The notes under the pieces are model-generated. The model was not told the DNA's origin and searched no databases. It was given only the letters and a program-made list of their open reading frames with translations. Source: Ligula intestinalis (taxonomy: Eukaryota; Platyhelminthes; Cestoda; Diphyllobothriidea; Diphyllobothriidae). Taken from it: a stretch of DNA of 64,000 nucleotides. Below are positions 24,321 to 33,439 of this stretch, in pieces (position 1 is the first letter of the stretch; the number at the start of each line of letters is the position of its first letter). The stretch spans positions 69,079,522 through 69,143,521 of the forward strand of contig JAYGXS010000003.1 of NCBI GenBank assembly GCA_036362985.1, read 5' to 3'. Position numbers and translations under genes: made by a program.

Positions 24321-24868
24321 TTATTTACGATTTACCTCCCTCTTCAGCGTGTTTATTAGCCACTGGGGCCTAATTGTGGCTTTCGTTTTCGAGTTGGGGC
24401 AGAAACAGGTGATTAGTCCGTGTAATACAGTCTTAAACACCAACCAATCCCCGTGGACACACCCGGTGAATGCCTCTTTCCAGTCTAACCTGTGCATTGC
24501 GGTTCTCATTTGATTTAAGTTTCCGCGCCATATGTTGTGTCTAACGGTCGTGCTACGATCAGGTACAGAGAAGAGTGAATACTCCCACTGTAGTACTACA
24601 TGGTCGCTTTTGTCTAGAGGAGGTTATCAATATACGACGTCTACTTTGTCGGGCGCTTTTGACAGTACAAGATCCAGGCAGTTGGCCTGTTGCCGTTCAC
24701 GATGCCTGGTCGGAGATAAGACGTGTTATGATTGAAAGACTTTTTGTACCGTGCATAGGAGTCGGCGATCAAAACTTAATTCTGAACCGGTAGCCGAACT
24801 GAGGTTGCAGTCGATATGCAGAGCATTAAAGTCACTCATAATCATGACATTGGATCGCATGACCTATA
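24321..24868 (-). pseudogene. Non-LTR ORF2: APE C-terminus and linker (broken)
   Basis: The minus strand from 24868 has MIMSDFNALHID, the (G)DFN motif of AP-type endonucleases with S for G. Degraded frames follow, then LINTLKREVNRK near 24321. The segment continues the APE domain interrupted at 26601 by the PLE. Confidence 0.65.
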
Positions 24869-24886
24869 GGAACGACGATACCTAGA

Positions 24887-26419
24887 ATGTATGGACTTCC
24901 GAAAATTCACAAACAGGGGCTACCCTTACGTCCTATCCTGGATATGAGAAACTCCCCTTACCACACCATTGCTAAATGGCTAGTAGAAAAGTTGAAACCT
25001 CTTGGAAGTTACATGTATCCTAGAAGCCTGAAAGACACATTTGAATTTGTCGAAGCTATAAAGAATATGAACGTTGCACGAAGTAAGATGCTCTCATTGG
25101 ATGTATCGTCACTATTCACCAATGTACCCGTGGCAGAAACCATAAACTACCTCTGCGACGTTATTCGGGCCACGAACTACCAGATAGGTATGCCCGTGAA
25201 AACCCTCAAAGATCTCCTCACGCGATGCACACAAAATGTCCAATTTCTCTGCAATGGTCAGTTCTACAGACAGATTGATGGTGTGGCGATGGGCTCACCA
25301 CTTGGACCGTTTCTTGCAAATGTCTTTATGGGCAAGATCGAGAAAACGAGTCTAGGGGACACCATCAATGACCTTGCATTCTACGGTCGATATGTAGATG
25401 ATATCTTCTGTTTGACTGACTATAACACTGACATTGATGCCTTGGTCGCGAAGTTTAACAACGCTCACCCATCGCTCAAGTTTTCTGCTGAGACTGAAGT
25501 GGACGATGAAATTGCGTTCCTTGACGTCCTTCTGCGAAGGCAAGAGGATGGATCTATCCTACGCAGGGTTTTCCGAAAGAAAACCTGGACAGGACAATAC
25601 ACTAACTTCCACAGTTTTGTCCCCCTCAATATAAAACGAAATCTGGTCCAAGGATTAGCAGCTAGAATACGACAGATCTGTTCTCCTGAAACTGTCGAAA
25701 CAGAACTCCAACAGCTGCAGCATACACTAATTGAAAATGGATACCCGGAAAGGTTCATTCGCAGAAATATTGGTGAACGCGCCAAAAAGCCTGTCACCTT
25801 AACTGCAGAAAAGAAAGACGTGTTCATAAGACTGCCTTTCTTAGGCGATGCAACCAGCGACCTGGTCAGACGACGCTTGAGGACTGCAATCACAAACGCT
25901 TTCCCAGCGGCGAACTTACGGGTGCTCTTCACGAACTCTCCCCTCCTACGATTGGGAGGTAAAGACAGACTCCCTTTGAAGGCCACATCAATGTGCATTT
26001 ACTCTTTCACTTGCTCCTGTGGAGCGGGATACATCGGCCGTACAACGAGGTGTCTCGAAAAGAGGGTACGTGAGCACATACCGACCTGGCTAAGTAAAGG
26101 TGAAACTAGATCGATCTCGAGTGCTATTCTCGCACATCTAGTCGATACGAACCATCGAGTCGATACTAACGAAGCCTTTAAGGTGGTCTACAGGACACCA
26201 TCTAATTTTTCCAAAGGCCTACGCCAACGGATGCTTGCTACAGCCGAAGCAGTGGCTATAAGGCTAGCAAATCCAGTGCTGTGTTGTCAGAAGACTCTGA
26301 CACAAGCTCTGTCACTTCCATGGCCTAAACCGACACCAGGTGGCGATAGGATTTCGCCCCTCCCCACAAGTGACAATCCCTCAACCAACAGGCTGACATG
26401 GCCTACATGCGCAAACTGA
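24887..26419 (+). CDS. PLE polyprotein fragment: reverse transcriptase and GIY-YIG endonuclease
   Basis: 510 open codons. RT motifs: YGLPKIHKQGLPLRPI (from residue 2), LSLDVSSLFTNVP (about 69), GVAMGSPLGPFLANVF (about 133) and YVDD at 169-172 with both catalytic Asp present. A connector follows (NLRVLFTNSPLLRLGGKDRL). The GIY-YIG domain begins near residue 370 with CIYSFTCSCGAGYIGRTTR and VREH, including the CxC typical of PLEs. Penelope RT primes at a cleaved target end; GIY-YIG is the presumed nicking domain. The Met used as start is internal, because the element is 5'-truncated. Probably not expressed as a functional protein. Confidence 0.88.
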   Translation: MYGLPKIHKQGLPLRPILDMRNSPYHTIAKWLVEKLKPLGSYMYPRSLKDTFEFVEAIKNMNVARSKMLSLDVSSLFTNVPVAETINYLCDVIRATNYQIGMPVKTLKDLLTRCTQNVQFLCNGQFYRQIDGVAMGSPLGPFLANVFMGKIEKTSLGDTINDLAFYGRYVDDIFCLTDYNTDIDALVAKFNNAHPSLKFSAETEVDDEIAFLDVLLRRQEDGSILRRVFRKKTWTGQYTNFHSFVPLNIKRNLVQGLAARIRQICSPETVETELQQLQHTLIENGYPERFIRRNIGERAKKPVTLTAEKKDVFIRLPFLGDATSDLVRRRLRTAITNAFPAANLRVLFTNSPLLRLGGKDRLPLKATSMCIYSFTCSCGAGYIGRTTRCLEKRVREHIPTWLSKGETRSISSAILAHLVDTNHRVDTNEAFKVVYRTPSNFSKGLRQRMLATAEAVAIRLANPVLCCQKTLTQALSLPWPKPTPGGDRISPLPTSDNPSTNRLTWPTCAN

Positions 26420-26523
26420 CTTAGTCCGCGTTGGCCAATTAGCGCCCGTGTTAGATAGTTATTGATTTTTCTACCTATTCAAACTTTTATTGTTATGTAC
26501 AGCGTCAATTTCCCTTGCAAACG

Positions 26524-26565
26524 TTTGGTCTGATGAAGAGTTGCTGAAAACAATTGTTTGCCAAA
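26524..26565 (+). ncRNA. Hammerhead-ribozyme-like motif in the PLE 3' UTR
   Basis: The elements occur in type I order. Stem I strand TTTGGT (26524-26529) precedes CTGATGA (26530-26536). A weak stem II follows (AG/CT around AGTTG, 26537-26545), then GAA (26546-26548). Stem III is AAC-AATT-GTT (26549-26558), then the unpaired T at 26559. GCCAAA (26560-26565) closes stem I with six pairs including one G-T wobble. Predicted cleavage is after 26559. Hammerheads are established in PLEs; the very short stem II makes activity uncertain. Confidence 0.6.
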
Positions 26566-26600
26566 AAAAACTGACTTCTAATGTTTTAACTTTCTCTATA

Positions 26601-27053
26601 AGGTTAATGTCCGACTGTGGATCGTTTAATGGTGGTGGATAAACCGCCAAGATGTCAAGGGCTTGAGTGCTCGGCGTTCTGACGGTGAGCTAAAGGGACT
26701 CTATATCGGACGCGAGCTGGTCAGTTTTGTTTGACACACGGAGACCATGTCTAATATAGGTGACCACACCCCCACCCTGATTATCTATTTTTTCGGAACA
26801 GCTGAAAACCGGGGAGGGCAATTTCCCGATCGTCTACTTTTGTGTATAAACATGTTTCTGTTATACAGATCATATCTGGTTCTACTTGGCACACAGTAAT
26901 TTTAAGCTCGTCTAATTTAGAGAGCAGGCTTTGTGCATTGGTGTACATGCACTTTAGTTTCCTTTGTCGGCTTGTTCGGGTAGTTGTTACGTTCGGGCTC
27001 AACCCTCCGCCTACTGGGTCGACTGCGTGGTTATCCGGAACAGACCTGTCCAA
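26601..27053 (-). pseudogene. Non-LTR ORF2: APE endonuclease N-terminal half (broken)
   Basis: The minus strand from 27053 reads KCMYTNAQSLLSKLDELKIT, then MICITETCLYTKVDD and ALPGFQLFRKNR. After a frameshift come VVTYIRHGLRVSN and ILAVYPPPLNDPQSDINL. N-x-x-S/QSLL, ITET and the VYRPP-like motif are AP-endonuclease hallmarks of CR1/Jockey-type elements. The domain is cut by the PLE at 26600. Confidence 0.78.
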
Positions 27054-27511
27054 AGTGAGATCAATGGACGTTGACTCACTTGGTTGTTGTAAATAACCAA
27101 GTTTTGTTCTCCTTTACTGTTTCGCTCCTTCATTTCGACAAAAAGTTAACAACGTTTGTTCCGCTCTGCAGCTGAGAAATCCTGCTGAAAAAACCCCCCG
27201 GGACGGATCCTTTTATTCTAAAACGCTTAGACCTAATGAGTTTGACTTCTTGGCTGCTGGTCATTACCACTTTCAGAGGTCTGGGACGCTTCGATCCAGT
27301 TGGGCTCTCTGGCCGTTTTCCAATGCGGAAGGCCTTATCCCACTTGATTGATACATTCGGTGCCAGCATTTGTTCATAAGCGCACCGAAGAGCTGAATGT
27401 CTGTGGAATGCCGGTCCATGGGAGCGGTTGCGGTTATTTCAGTTAATCCGTGTATTACGATACTTGATTCTCTCTTAGCGACATTTTTATGCCTACGAAA
27501 CTGTCACTGCT

Positions 27512-27760
27512 TAAAAGCTCGTGCTGCTATTATGACGGTCATGTTTGCGACCAGAGTCTATGGTTGCAATATAAGCTCCGTTTTCTAATGTGGGCCTCGG
27601 GCGCGGGCCTACGACAATATCGCCCACTTTCTGGTTAAATGCTCTTGTGCTGCTATTATGAAGGGCATTTGTGCGACCGGAGTATATGGTTGCAGAACTA
27701 GTCTCGTTTTCTACTTTGGGCCGCGGGCTCGTGCTGGCCGATGTTGTTTCTTCCCGGCCA
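27512..27760. repeat. 126-bp tandem repeat within ORF1 (42-residue unit)
   Basis: GTGCTGCTATTATGA at 27521 recurs at 27647, a period of 126 bp, with similarity over nearly the whole unit. The minus-strand translation gives paired NGAYIATIDSGR and NETSSATIYSGR, each followed by HNSST. Confidence 0.75.
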
Positions 27761-27960
27761 TGGACTTCAGTGCGATTTCCATGTGGTTTTGTGGAGTCAG
27801 GCAGTAAAACTTTGAAGGCCATCACACTAGTATCTTTTTATCGACAGCGAGCTTGTTCGAATCTGCCTCAACTGTGGCAACTTTGTCAGTTGTGGGGGCC
27901 TTCACTCTGAGTCCTGGCACGCTCTCGTCTGTTTTTGAGTGCACCTTTACTTGAAGTATT

Positions 27961-28530
27961 GACGCCCCTGTATGTACTATGCTGGCAGGGGTTTTTTGAA
28001 ATTTACCTCAACTGCGTCTACTTGGTCAGCTGTTGATGCCTTCACTTCAAGTGTTGGCACATTCATGTCTTCGATTGACGAAGCCTTAACTTTAGGTACT
28101 GGCACACTCTTATCGTTTTTGTCGACTATGAGGTTGTTCAAATTTTCCTCAGCTGCGGCGACTTGGCCAACGTTAGAGGTCTTCACTCTAAGTATAGACG
28201 CCCTTGTATCTACTTTGCTGGCAGGGAGGTTTTTCAAATTTACCTCAACTGCGTCTACTTGGTCAGCTGTTGATGCCTTCACTTCAAGTGTTGGCACACT
28301 CATGTCTCCTGTTGACGAAGCCTTAACTTTAGGTGCTGGCACACTCTTATCGTTTTTGTCGACTGTGAGGTTATTCAAAGTTTCCTCAGCTGCGGTCACT
28401 TGGCCAACGCTGGAGGCCTTCACTCTACGTGATGGCATGCCCTTGTCTTCCTTTGTGGTGGCCTTTGCTTCGAGCAATGATGCCCTCGTATCAATTTTGT
28501 CGGCAGGGAGATTTTTCGCATTCGTATCAG
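27961..28530. repeat. 237-bp tandem repeat within ORF1 (79-residue unit)
   Basis: CAACTGCGTCTACTTGGTCA begins at 28009 and again at 28246, a period of 237 bp, which keeps the frame. Partial units flank both sides (CTGGCAGGG near 27982 and 28220, a diverged one near 28505). On the minus strand the unit carries DKNDKSVP and VGQVAAAEE motifs. Confidence 0.8.
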
Positions 28531-29149
28531 TTGCGTGCAGTACTTTCATCATACCAGAACGCAGCTGTCTCAGTGCAAATTTTGAGCCCTGGGCCACTTC
28601 TTGTTTCTCTCTAGTGCGATTTTGTTGTTTTTAGCCCTTGATAAATGTGAGATCGATTCTGCGGGTGGACGTTTTATCCGCCTTCTGGCAATTTTAACGG
28701 TCCTGGGGCAAAAGCTTGCTTGACACTCTACACTCTGGCACGTTTGTGTATACTTGTCCTCCGATTCGGGCTTGCCTGGACCTATTAGGTGTTGGTTGTT
28801 AGTACGTGCCCTAAATGTTGATAAGAGCTGCGGATTGCAACTTTTTTCGTCAATTGGCATTAATTTGCCGAGTTTAAGACATTCTGCAATTATTTCTGAT
28901 ACTCCAGTCTTATTACTTTTCGCCGCATCTCTTTGCAGTGATTATAACCCTCTGGGCATATTGTGTCAGCAGTGTTAGTGCACGAAACCGTCGGTGGCCA
29001 CCGCAAATCAGTTGCAGTGGCCGAGGTTTCTAGACGTTCGCCCCCTGAGTCGCGCGTGCGTGGATCGATTCCACCTCTACGCGCGACTTTTTCCTCTCGC
29101 GCGACAGTTGGGTCATGAATGTCTGCGTCCCCAAGGGCTGATTTCGGGT

Positions 29150-29425
29150 TTTTGCAAGCACAGAAAACAACAAAAATGTTAGGGTGGCCTACAGTTATGC
29201 TGTACTTGTCTTCTACTCTTATATCCTGGCTATATGTTACAATGCCGAAATAGATATTGTCTATACTAGAAGAAACTATTTCGGGTTGACGAGAGCAGGA
29301 ACGACAGCAAAAAGATAGGTTGGCCTATACTTATGTAGTACTTGTTTTCGATTCTGATATCCAAGCTGTGGGTTAAAGTGTCCAATAGATAGTGTCAATG
29401 CTAGTAGAAACGGCTTGCCCACGTA
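29150..29425. repeat. Tandem pair of about 135-bp units just 5' of the non-LTR element
   Basis: GGGTGGCCTACAGTTATGCT (29182) recurs as GGTTGGCCTATACTTATG near 29318. The following bases continue to match through CTAGAAGAAAC near 29268 and CTAGTAGAAAC near 29401. It lies upstream of the antisense element's ORF1. It could be 5' UTR monomers or an unrelated duplication. Confidence 0.55.
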
Positions 29426-30422
29426 ACTACAAACAAGATAATCTGATCTGTGATTATGTAGCAATTATACACAAGAAGTATATAAGGTTTTGACTAAACC
29501 TCTCCGCACATACTCCTCAGAAGCCCTGAAGAGATAGACTTGGACAGGTAGACTGTGTAATCTAAGCCAATAATTCAAGTAGGATCCTCGATTTGGGGAA
29601 CATTTCCTGGTCCAACAATGAGGGCATTGAAGGACATTGGATGGACGATCGTGTAAAACAGTGTTTTTTCTGATCCAATTTCTGTATGAAGACAATTTCC
29701 TTCAAAATAGAAGTTGAATTAATTTCACCTTCGTCTTGCTCAAAAATTCAAACCGCGCGGGTTAAATTCAATTCAATGCACATTAATCAAACATTTTTTT
29801 CTGTCATACTGTTTGCACAGAAAATTCCTTCGACATGAGACTATTCCCATTTTCAAAAAAGAATGCGCATTTACCTTAATAAACCTAGCTTAAATGACGA
29901 ATTTCCCAACAAAAAGGCTTTCCGAGGATTGAATCCACTTAATGACCCGACATAGTTTGAGCGTTTATGTGCTAAACTACCAAGTCGAATTTCATCCTAA
30001 AAATTGCACGATTTTTAGCGCATGTTACATGTTTTTCGGATTTTTTTTCTAGTTTACCTTGGAAATGTTGGCAGATTTCAATACCATAACTAAAAATTTG
30101 CCATCGCAATGGGTCTGCGAATGTAGTATTACTTGAAAAGAACGGTGGTGAAAGTGATCAAAAAGCCATGAGTTGCGTATTTGTAAATAAATGGGCTCGC
30201 AGGTTCGTCTTTTCTAGCACTAATACATGAACAAAAGGTGAAATGGCAGGTTCATACGTTCTAAATTTGACTGATATATATCTATATATCAATCTTAATT
30301 AGGGAAAGTAGACGCATGTTAGTCTTGGTTGCCGTGAGAGTGTATTTAGCCGCGGAATATTATTTGTTTTTGAAAGTTTATGACACCTAATGAACATGCT
30401 GTATTCCATTAAACTTTTTCAG
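29426..30422. other. Gene B intron resuming after the transposon block
   Basis: From about 29823 the sequence aligns with gene C at 63749 onward (TTCCTTC...ATGAG, then GTGCTAAACT at about 29972 and 63884). The host intron resumes there. A minus-strand tRNA-like stretch (GGTAGTTTAGCACATAAACG, then GGATTCAATCC; about 29920-29990) is weak and has a degraded counterpart in C. The interval 29426-29820 is unassigned. Confidence 0.5.
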
Positions 30423-30580
30423 AAATGGCACCAATTACGGTGAATGACGAATTATTTGTTCAGAAAGGCGTTGTCCTTTTCTTTGCAATGAATGCCTATG
30501 TCCTGTTTACTGTTGGCTTATTTCAACTGTTCTCTATCACTTCCATTATTACGGTCGATATTGTTGCAACTCATATTAAA
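30423..30580 (+). pseudogene. Gene B exon: conserved SSIITVDI helix
   Basis: The acceptor is TTTTTCAG and the donor GTAAGT. KGVVLFFAMNAYVLFTVGLF then SITSIITVDIVATHI matches the DUR3 pattern LL..FMA.TS..S.EL.A.SSI.TYDIY.TYI. The 158 bases are open. Family-conserved Ser/Glu positions before SI are replaced (GLFQLFSI), which may reflect decay or altered function. Confidence 0.68.
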
Positions 30581-32901
30581 GTAAGTGACGAAGTTTTATT
30601 GTTTGACTTTAATTTACTATATAAAAGATTAGCTGGAGCAAAGCGCACAGCCGAATTTTTGACAGAACTAACTAGAATCACTTCAAATTTTTCGTTTCAA
30701 TAAGTACAAAAAAATGCTAACAAGTAATGTTTCCAGGAGGAAAAAGTGTGATTCACTGACCTAGACTTATTCAAAATGTAAATCTCCGTTGTGTTGTTTA
30801 AATTTATTTTCGGTAAAATGACGACTTCGTACCCCTACCTTGAACACCAAAAAGGTAAAATAAGACAGAACTCGAAGGCAGTTTGCTCTAGGATATTCCA
30901 TTAGGGTATGCCATGCATATCGTTTCCTAAACGAAATTATAACCTCTCCTATAATTAAAATCTGTCGATGTATTGGCCGATGGTATATTAATTCTGGATG
31001 TTTGGTTCGCAGTTGGTAATACCAAAACATTTTATTATTTACCACTTAGTCCATTATTTCAACTTATAACTGTTCTATTACTTAATTTAGCCCACCTCCT
31101 GGTTACCTACTAACGTTGCGCGCTCTGGCGAAAAGTGAACGGATAAGAGCACTCGTGCCTCCTTCATATGCATGATTTCGGAATAAAGTAATAAACCACT
31201 ACAAGAACCTACCAGGAACCGACCGAAACCAGACGAAATTATTCACTTCCATGTAACGTTGTAGTTGCTGTAACCTAGAGGATACGATCTGATTCAGTAA
31301 GCGTAAACTGTCGAATCGAGTCAACTTAAGTCCCTAAACAGAATATTGAAAATGTGAAGATGCTGGGTGCAAAAGTGTTGGCCATGTTTTCTAAAACTGT
31401 GTCCTATCACTGAATCCACTCGCGCTGACAGTGTTGGCTATGACAACAAGATAACCGCTGGTTTGAATGGTTTATACCAGGAAGTGTAAGCATTAAGATA
31501 TTTCTGAATAAACAATATCGTATATGGTAGGCCAATAAAGTGTCAGATGACGTTGAAAGGGAAATATTGTTAGGGTGGTCCACTTTTTTTCAACATCAGT
31601 TTAACTTCAAAGGCTGCAATAGAGTGCGTGGGAAATCGTTACTGCTGCGGTAAATGTGTGAATACTGTTTTTCTTCAAATCGATGAATGTGCCATTGCAC
31701 CAGCAGACAGTTCCCAGTGACCTTAAGCCTTCTCGATCAATAAATATTAACTTTATTGCAAAAGGCTGAGATCGCTCTACTCGTGAAGTTTGAAATTTCT
31801 GACACGTTAAGTTTTTTGCTCGATTCAACGAGGTAATTCTGCTGTCGGCAGCGGGTGTGCTGGAAACTGACAGAGAAGACGTGATGTTGCAAGTTAAAGA
31901 AGCAAAAGGGGTCAGTAAGAGTACAACTGTCTGAGTAGAACATGTCGTCTTCTTTGTCTGTGGCAACCCTTTGCAATTGCATTTCTTGCCATCATCTTGA
32001 GGGGAACCGGTAAAGTCCAAGACGGAGACTGCTTAGCTTTCATGAATTAACAGTTTGAGTAATAAGCAGCCACATTTTCCTTTAAACTCACAAAATGGCA
32101 AATTCAGTCCATCTGAATGCACTCTAGCGATCAGCTTAGAGCTCTTCCTACGTAAATACACACTCGGCAGGCACGACCATGAAGCAGAATCATCCGCTGC
32201 CAGAAATTAATTTACAGGCAGTCTATCTACCGTCTGCTTTGTTTGAATCATGCATCTTTTAACTTACATTTATCGTGACCTTGTCATTAGAACGGCTTTA
32301 ATATCCCTGCACTGACTTGGATAACAAATTCAGGCGTATATGATAAAAACCCATGTTCACATGCACTTCGAATACGTAACTACTCCTTTTTTATAGTAGT
32401 TAGCATGTTTTGTTTTACTAATAGGGCGTCCGCTGTGACACACCGCCAACTCAGGTCATATTCCACATATTTCATAGCATCATTAATCGTGAGACTATAG
32501 CCTAGCCAGCTTGATAGTTGGTTACTTTGACGGAATAAATTTGAGTCGTCTTTATTGTCGTTCCATTTTAGTGGACATGGAACAGTTTCAAGCACCAAGT
32601 AGTTGGCTTTGTGGAATTTTCTATTTAGCAGTGTAGTTTGGCAGAATAAAATAAGCGCATAAATTCGAATAAGTGATAAAAAGGGCAAATTTCGGTTATA
32701 ATTGGCTACGACGCCACATTAAAGGTTGGAAAATTCTGAAGGTAACCGAGTGCTACGCTTGCATGCCAACAACGGTCCTAGTTACCAAATCCGTGGGTAA
32801 CTGAACATAATAATTCAGTCGTCATCTGACATAACCTCCTGTTTTACTCTCTTTCAGCCATTCTGTATTTGTTACGATGCAAATTATTGCCTTCTTTGCA
32901 G
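30581..32901 (+). other. Gene B intron
   Basis: AT-rich, with GTAAGT and TTTGCAG borders. The open frames on the minus strand near 31600-32020 and 32380-32690 have no recognisable motif. Nothing else is supported. Confidence 0.5.
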
Positions 32902-32989
32902 CAAAAACTCGCGATGCCATAGCCCGTCCAAAAGACAAATGCAAATGTCGTCCCGTGAATGCCTGTGAGCAGTGCCAACACTACTTAGG
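32902..32989 (+). pseudogene. Gene B exon: Cys-rich cytosolic loop (probable)
   Basis: 88 bases between TTTGCAG and GTAAGT. One frame gives TRDAIARPKDKCKCRPVNAC then EQCQHYLG, a basic loop with a CxC...CxxC pattern. It would follow THIK of the previous exon, where DUR3 proteins have a hydrophilic loop. The frame needs phase 1 but the previous exon ends in phase 0, so either an indel has occurred in B or the assignment is imperfect. Confidence 0.5.
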
Positions 32990-33059
32990 GTAAGTGGACT
33001 ATGTACTGTACAGTTAAACAAATGGACAGTTTCTTGATATAAATTTTCTGATCTATCCT

Positions 33060-33360
33060 TTGCAGTCAGTCATTTTGCCTTGGAGCTCATTCCGTACTGC
33101 GGCAAAAGTGTGACAATGGTTCATGGGCGCTCACGATTAAGGGGATATACTCGTCCCTTTCTGCTGTCCGGCTGATTCCTCAGCACCCCTCCCACCAGTC
33201 GTGACACAACGACCAATGCTATAAGCAGGCGGCAAACAGTCACATCATCCTCGTCACCAGCCAGCTATTCTCAACCTCACGTGTTGCACCACCTGACTAC
33301 CGAACCAACGACCTAGTGATTAGAATTTAAACGCTCTAATCCTTAAGCAACGGGCGCATG
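33060..33360 (-). mobile_element. tRNA-derived SINE-like element with long GC-richer body
   Basis: The minus strand from about 33358 starts with GCCCGTTGCTTAAGGATTAG. TAGGTCGTTGGTTCGGTAGT (T-arm/B-box-like) follows about 50 bases on, then some 200 bases of non-tRNA body. The head is the clearest tRNA-like fold of the window's SINE-like copies, but its T-arm does not close with the canonical CC. Confidence 0.5.
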
Positions 33361-33439
33361 GTCCTTTCGGCTTTCCGGAAGGCATTACTATTTAGTGTAA
33401 ACGTTCAATGTTTAGATTCTTGAACTTGTAATCAATTGG

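Larger units (their letters stand above)
24869..26595 (+). mobile_element. Penelope-like element, 5'-truncated, with RT, GIY-YIG and 3' UTR
   Basis: Flanked by CTATA at 24864-24868 and 26596-26600, a probable target-site duplication. The insertion lies in the antisense APE region, whose coding similarity resumes on both sides. The element begins inside the RT domain (TTIPRMYGLPKIHK is open before the first Met), so the N-terminus and first RT motifs are missing. The rest of the ORF is intact to 26419, followed by a 176-base 3' UTR with a hammerhead-like motif. It looks like the youngest insertion in the window. Confidence 0.88.
27130..28860 (-). pseudogene. Non-LTR ORF1 with two internal amino-acid repeat arrays
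   Basis: Read on the minus strand: an N-terminal basic region (IARRRIKRPPAESI; 28860-28570); a 206-codon open stretch of acidic/basic repeats (28597-27977); a second repeated stretch (27825-27511); and a C-terminal block WDKAFRIGKRPESPTGSKRP, RPRPLKVVMTSSQEV (27369-27130). The last block resembles the RPRPL segment of the nucleic-acid-binding C-terminal domain of ORF1 proteins. ORF1 proteins coat element RNA. Frame changes separate the blocks, so it is non-functional as it stands. Confidence 0.65.
23160..29000 (-). mobile_element. CR1/Jockey-type non-LTR retrotransposon, antisense, interrupted by a PLE
   Basis: Read on the minus strand from about 29000: ORF1 (28860-27130), then ORF2 with an APE endonuclease (27053-26601, resuming 24868-24530) and reverse transcriptase (about 24500-23160). 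APE motifs include TNAQSLLSKLDEL, MICITETCL, ILAVYPPP and SDFNALHIDC. RT motifs include SPGPDGIPAKLLK, VFIDFKKTFDTVPHQRLL and GVPQGSVLGPIFFLMYIDD. Several frameshifts and stops make it inactive. A 1727-bp PLE splits the APE domain. The 3' end is obscured by the Tc1-like scrap. Clade assignment within the APE group is not secure. Confidence 0.85.

Noticed and set aside
27512..28530. Regular direct repeats that might suggest a CRISPR-like array.
   Set aside because: Units are 126 and 237 bp, contiguous and coding, without short repeats and unique spacers; the genome is eukaryotic.
27972..28634. A 220-codon + strand frame rich in Ser/Thr/Phe repeats.
   Set aside because: It is the antisense of the ORF1 repeat array. 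The array's frame-preserving period keeps both strands open, and the minus strand fits ORF1 context.
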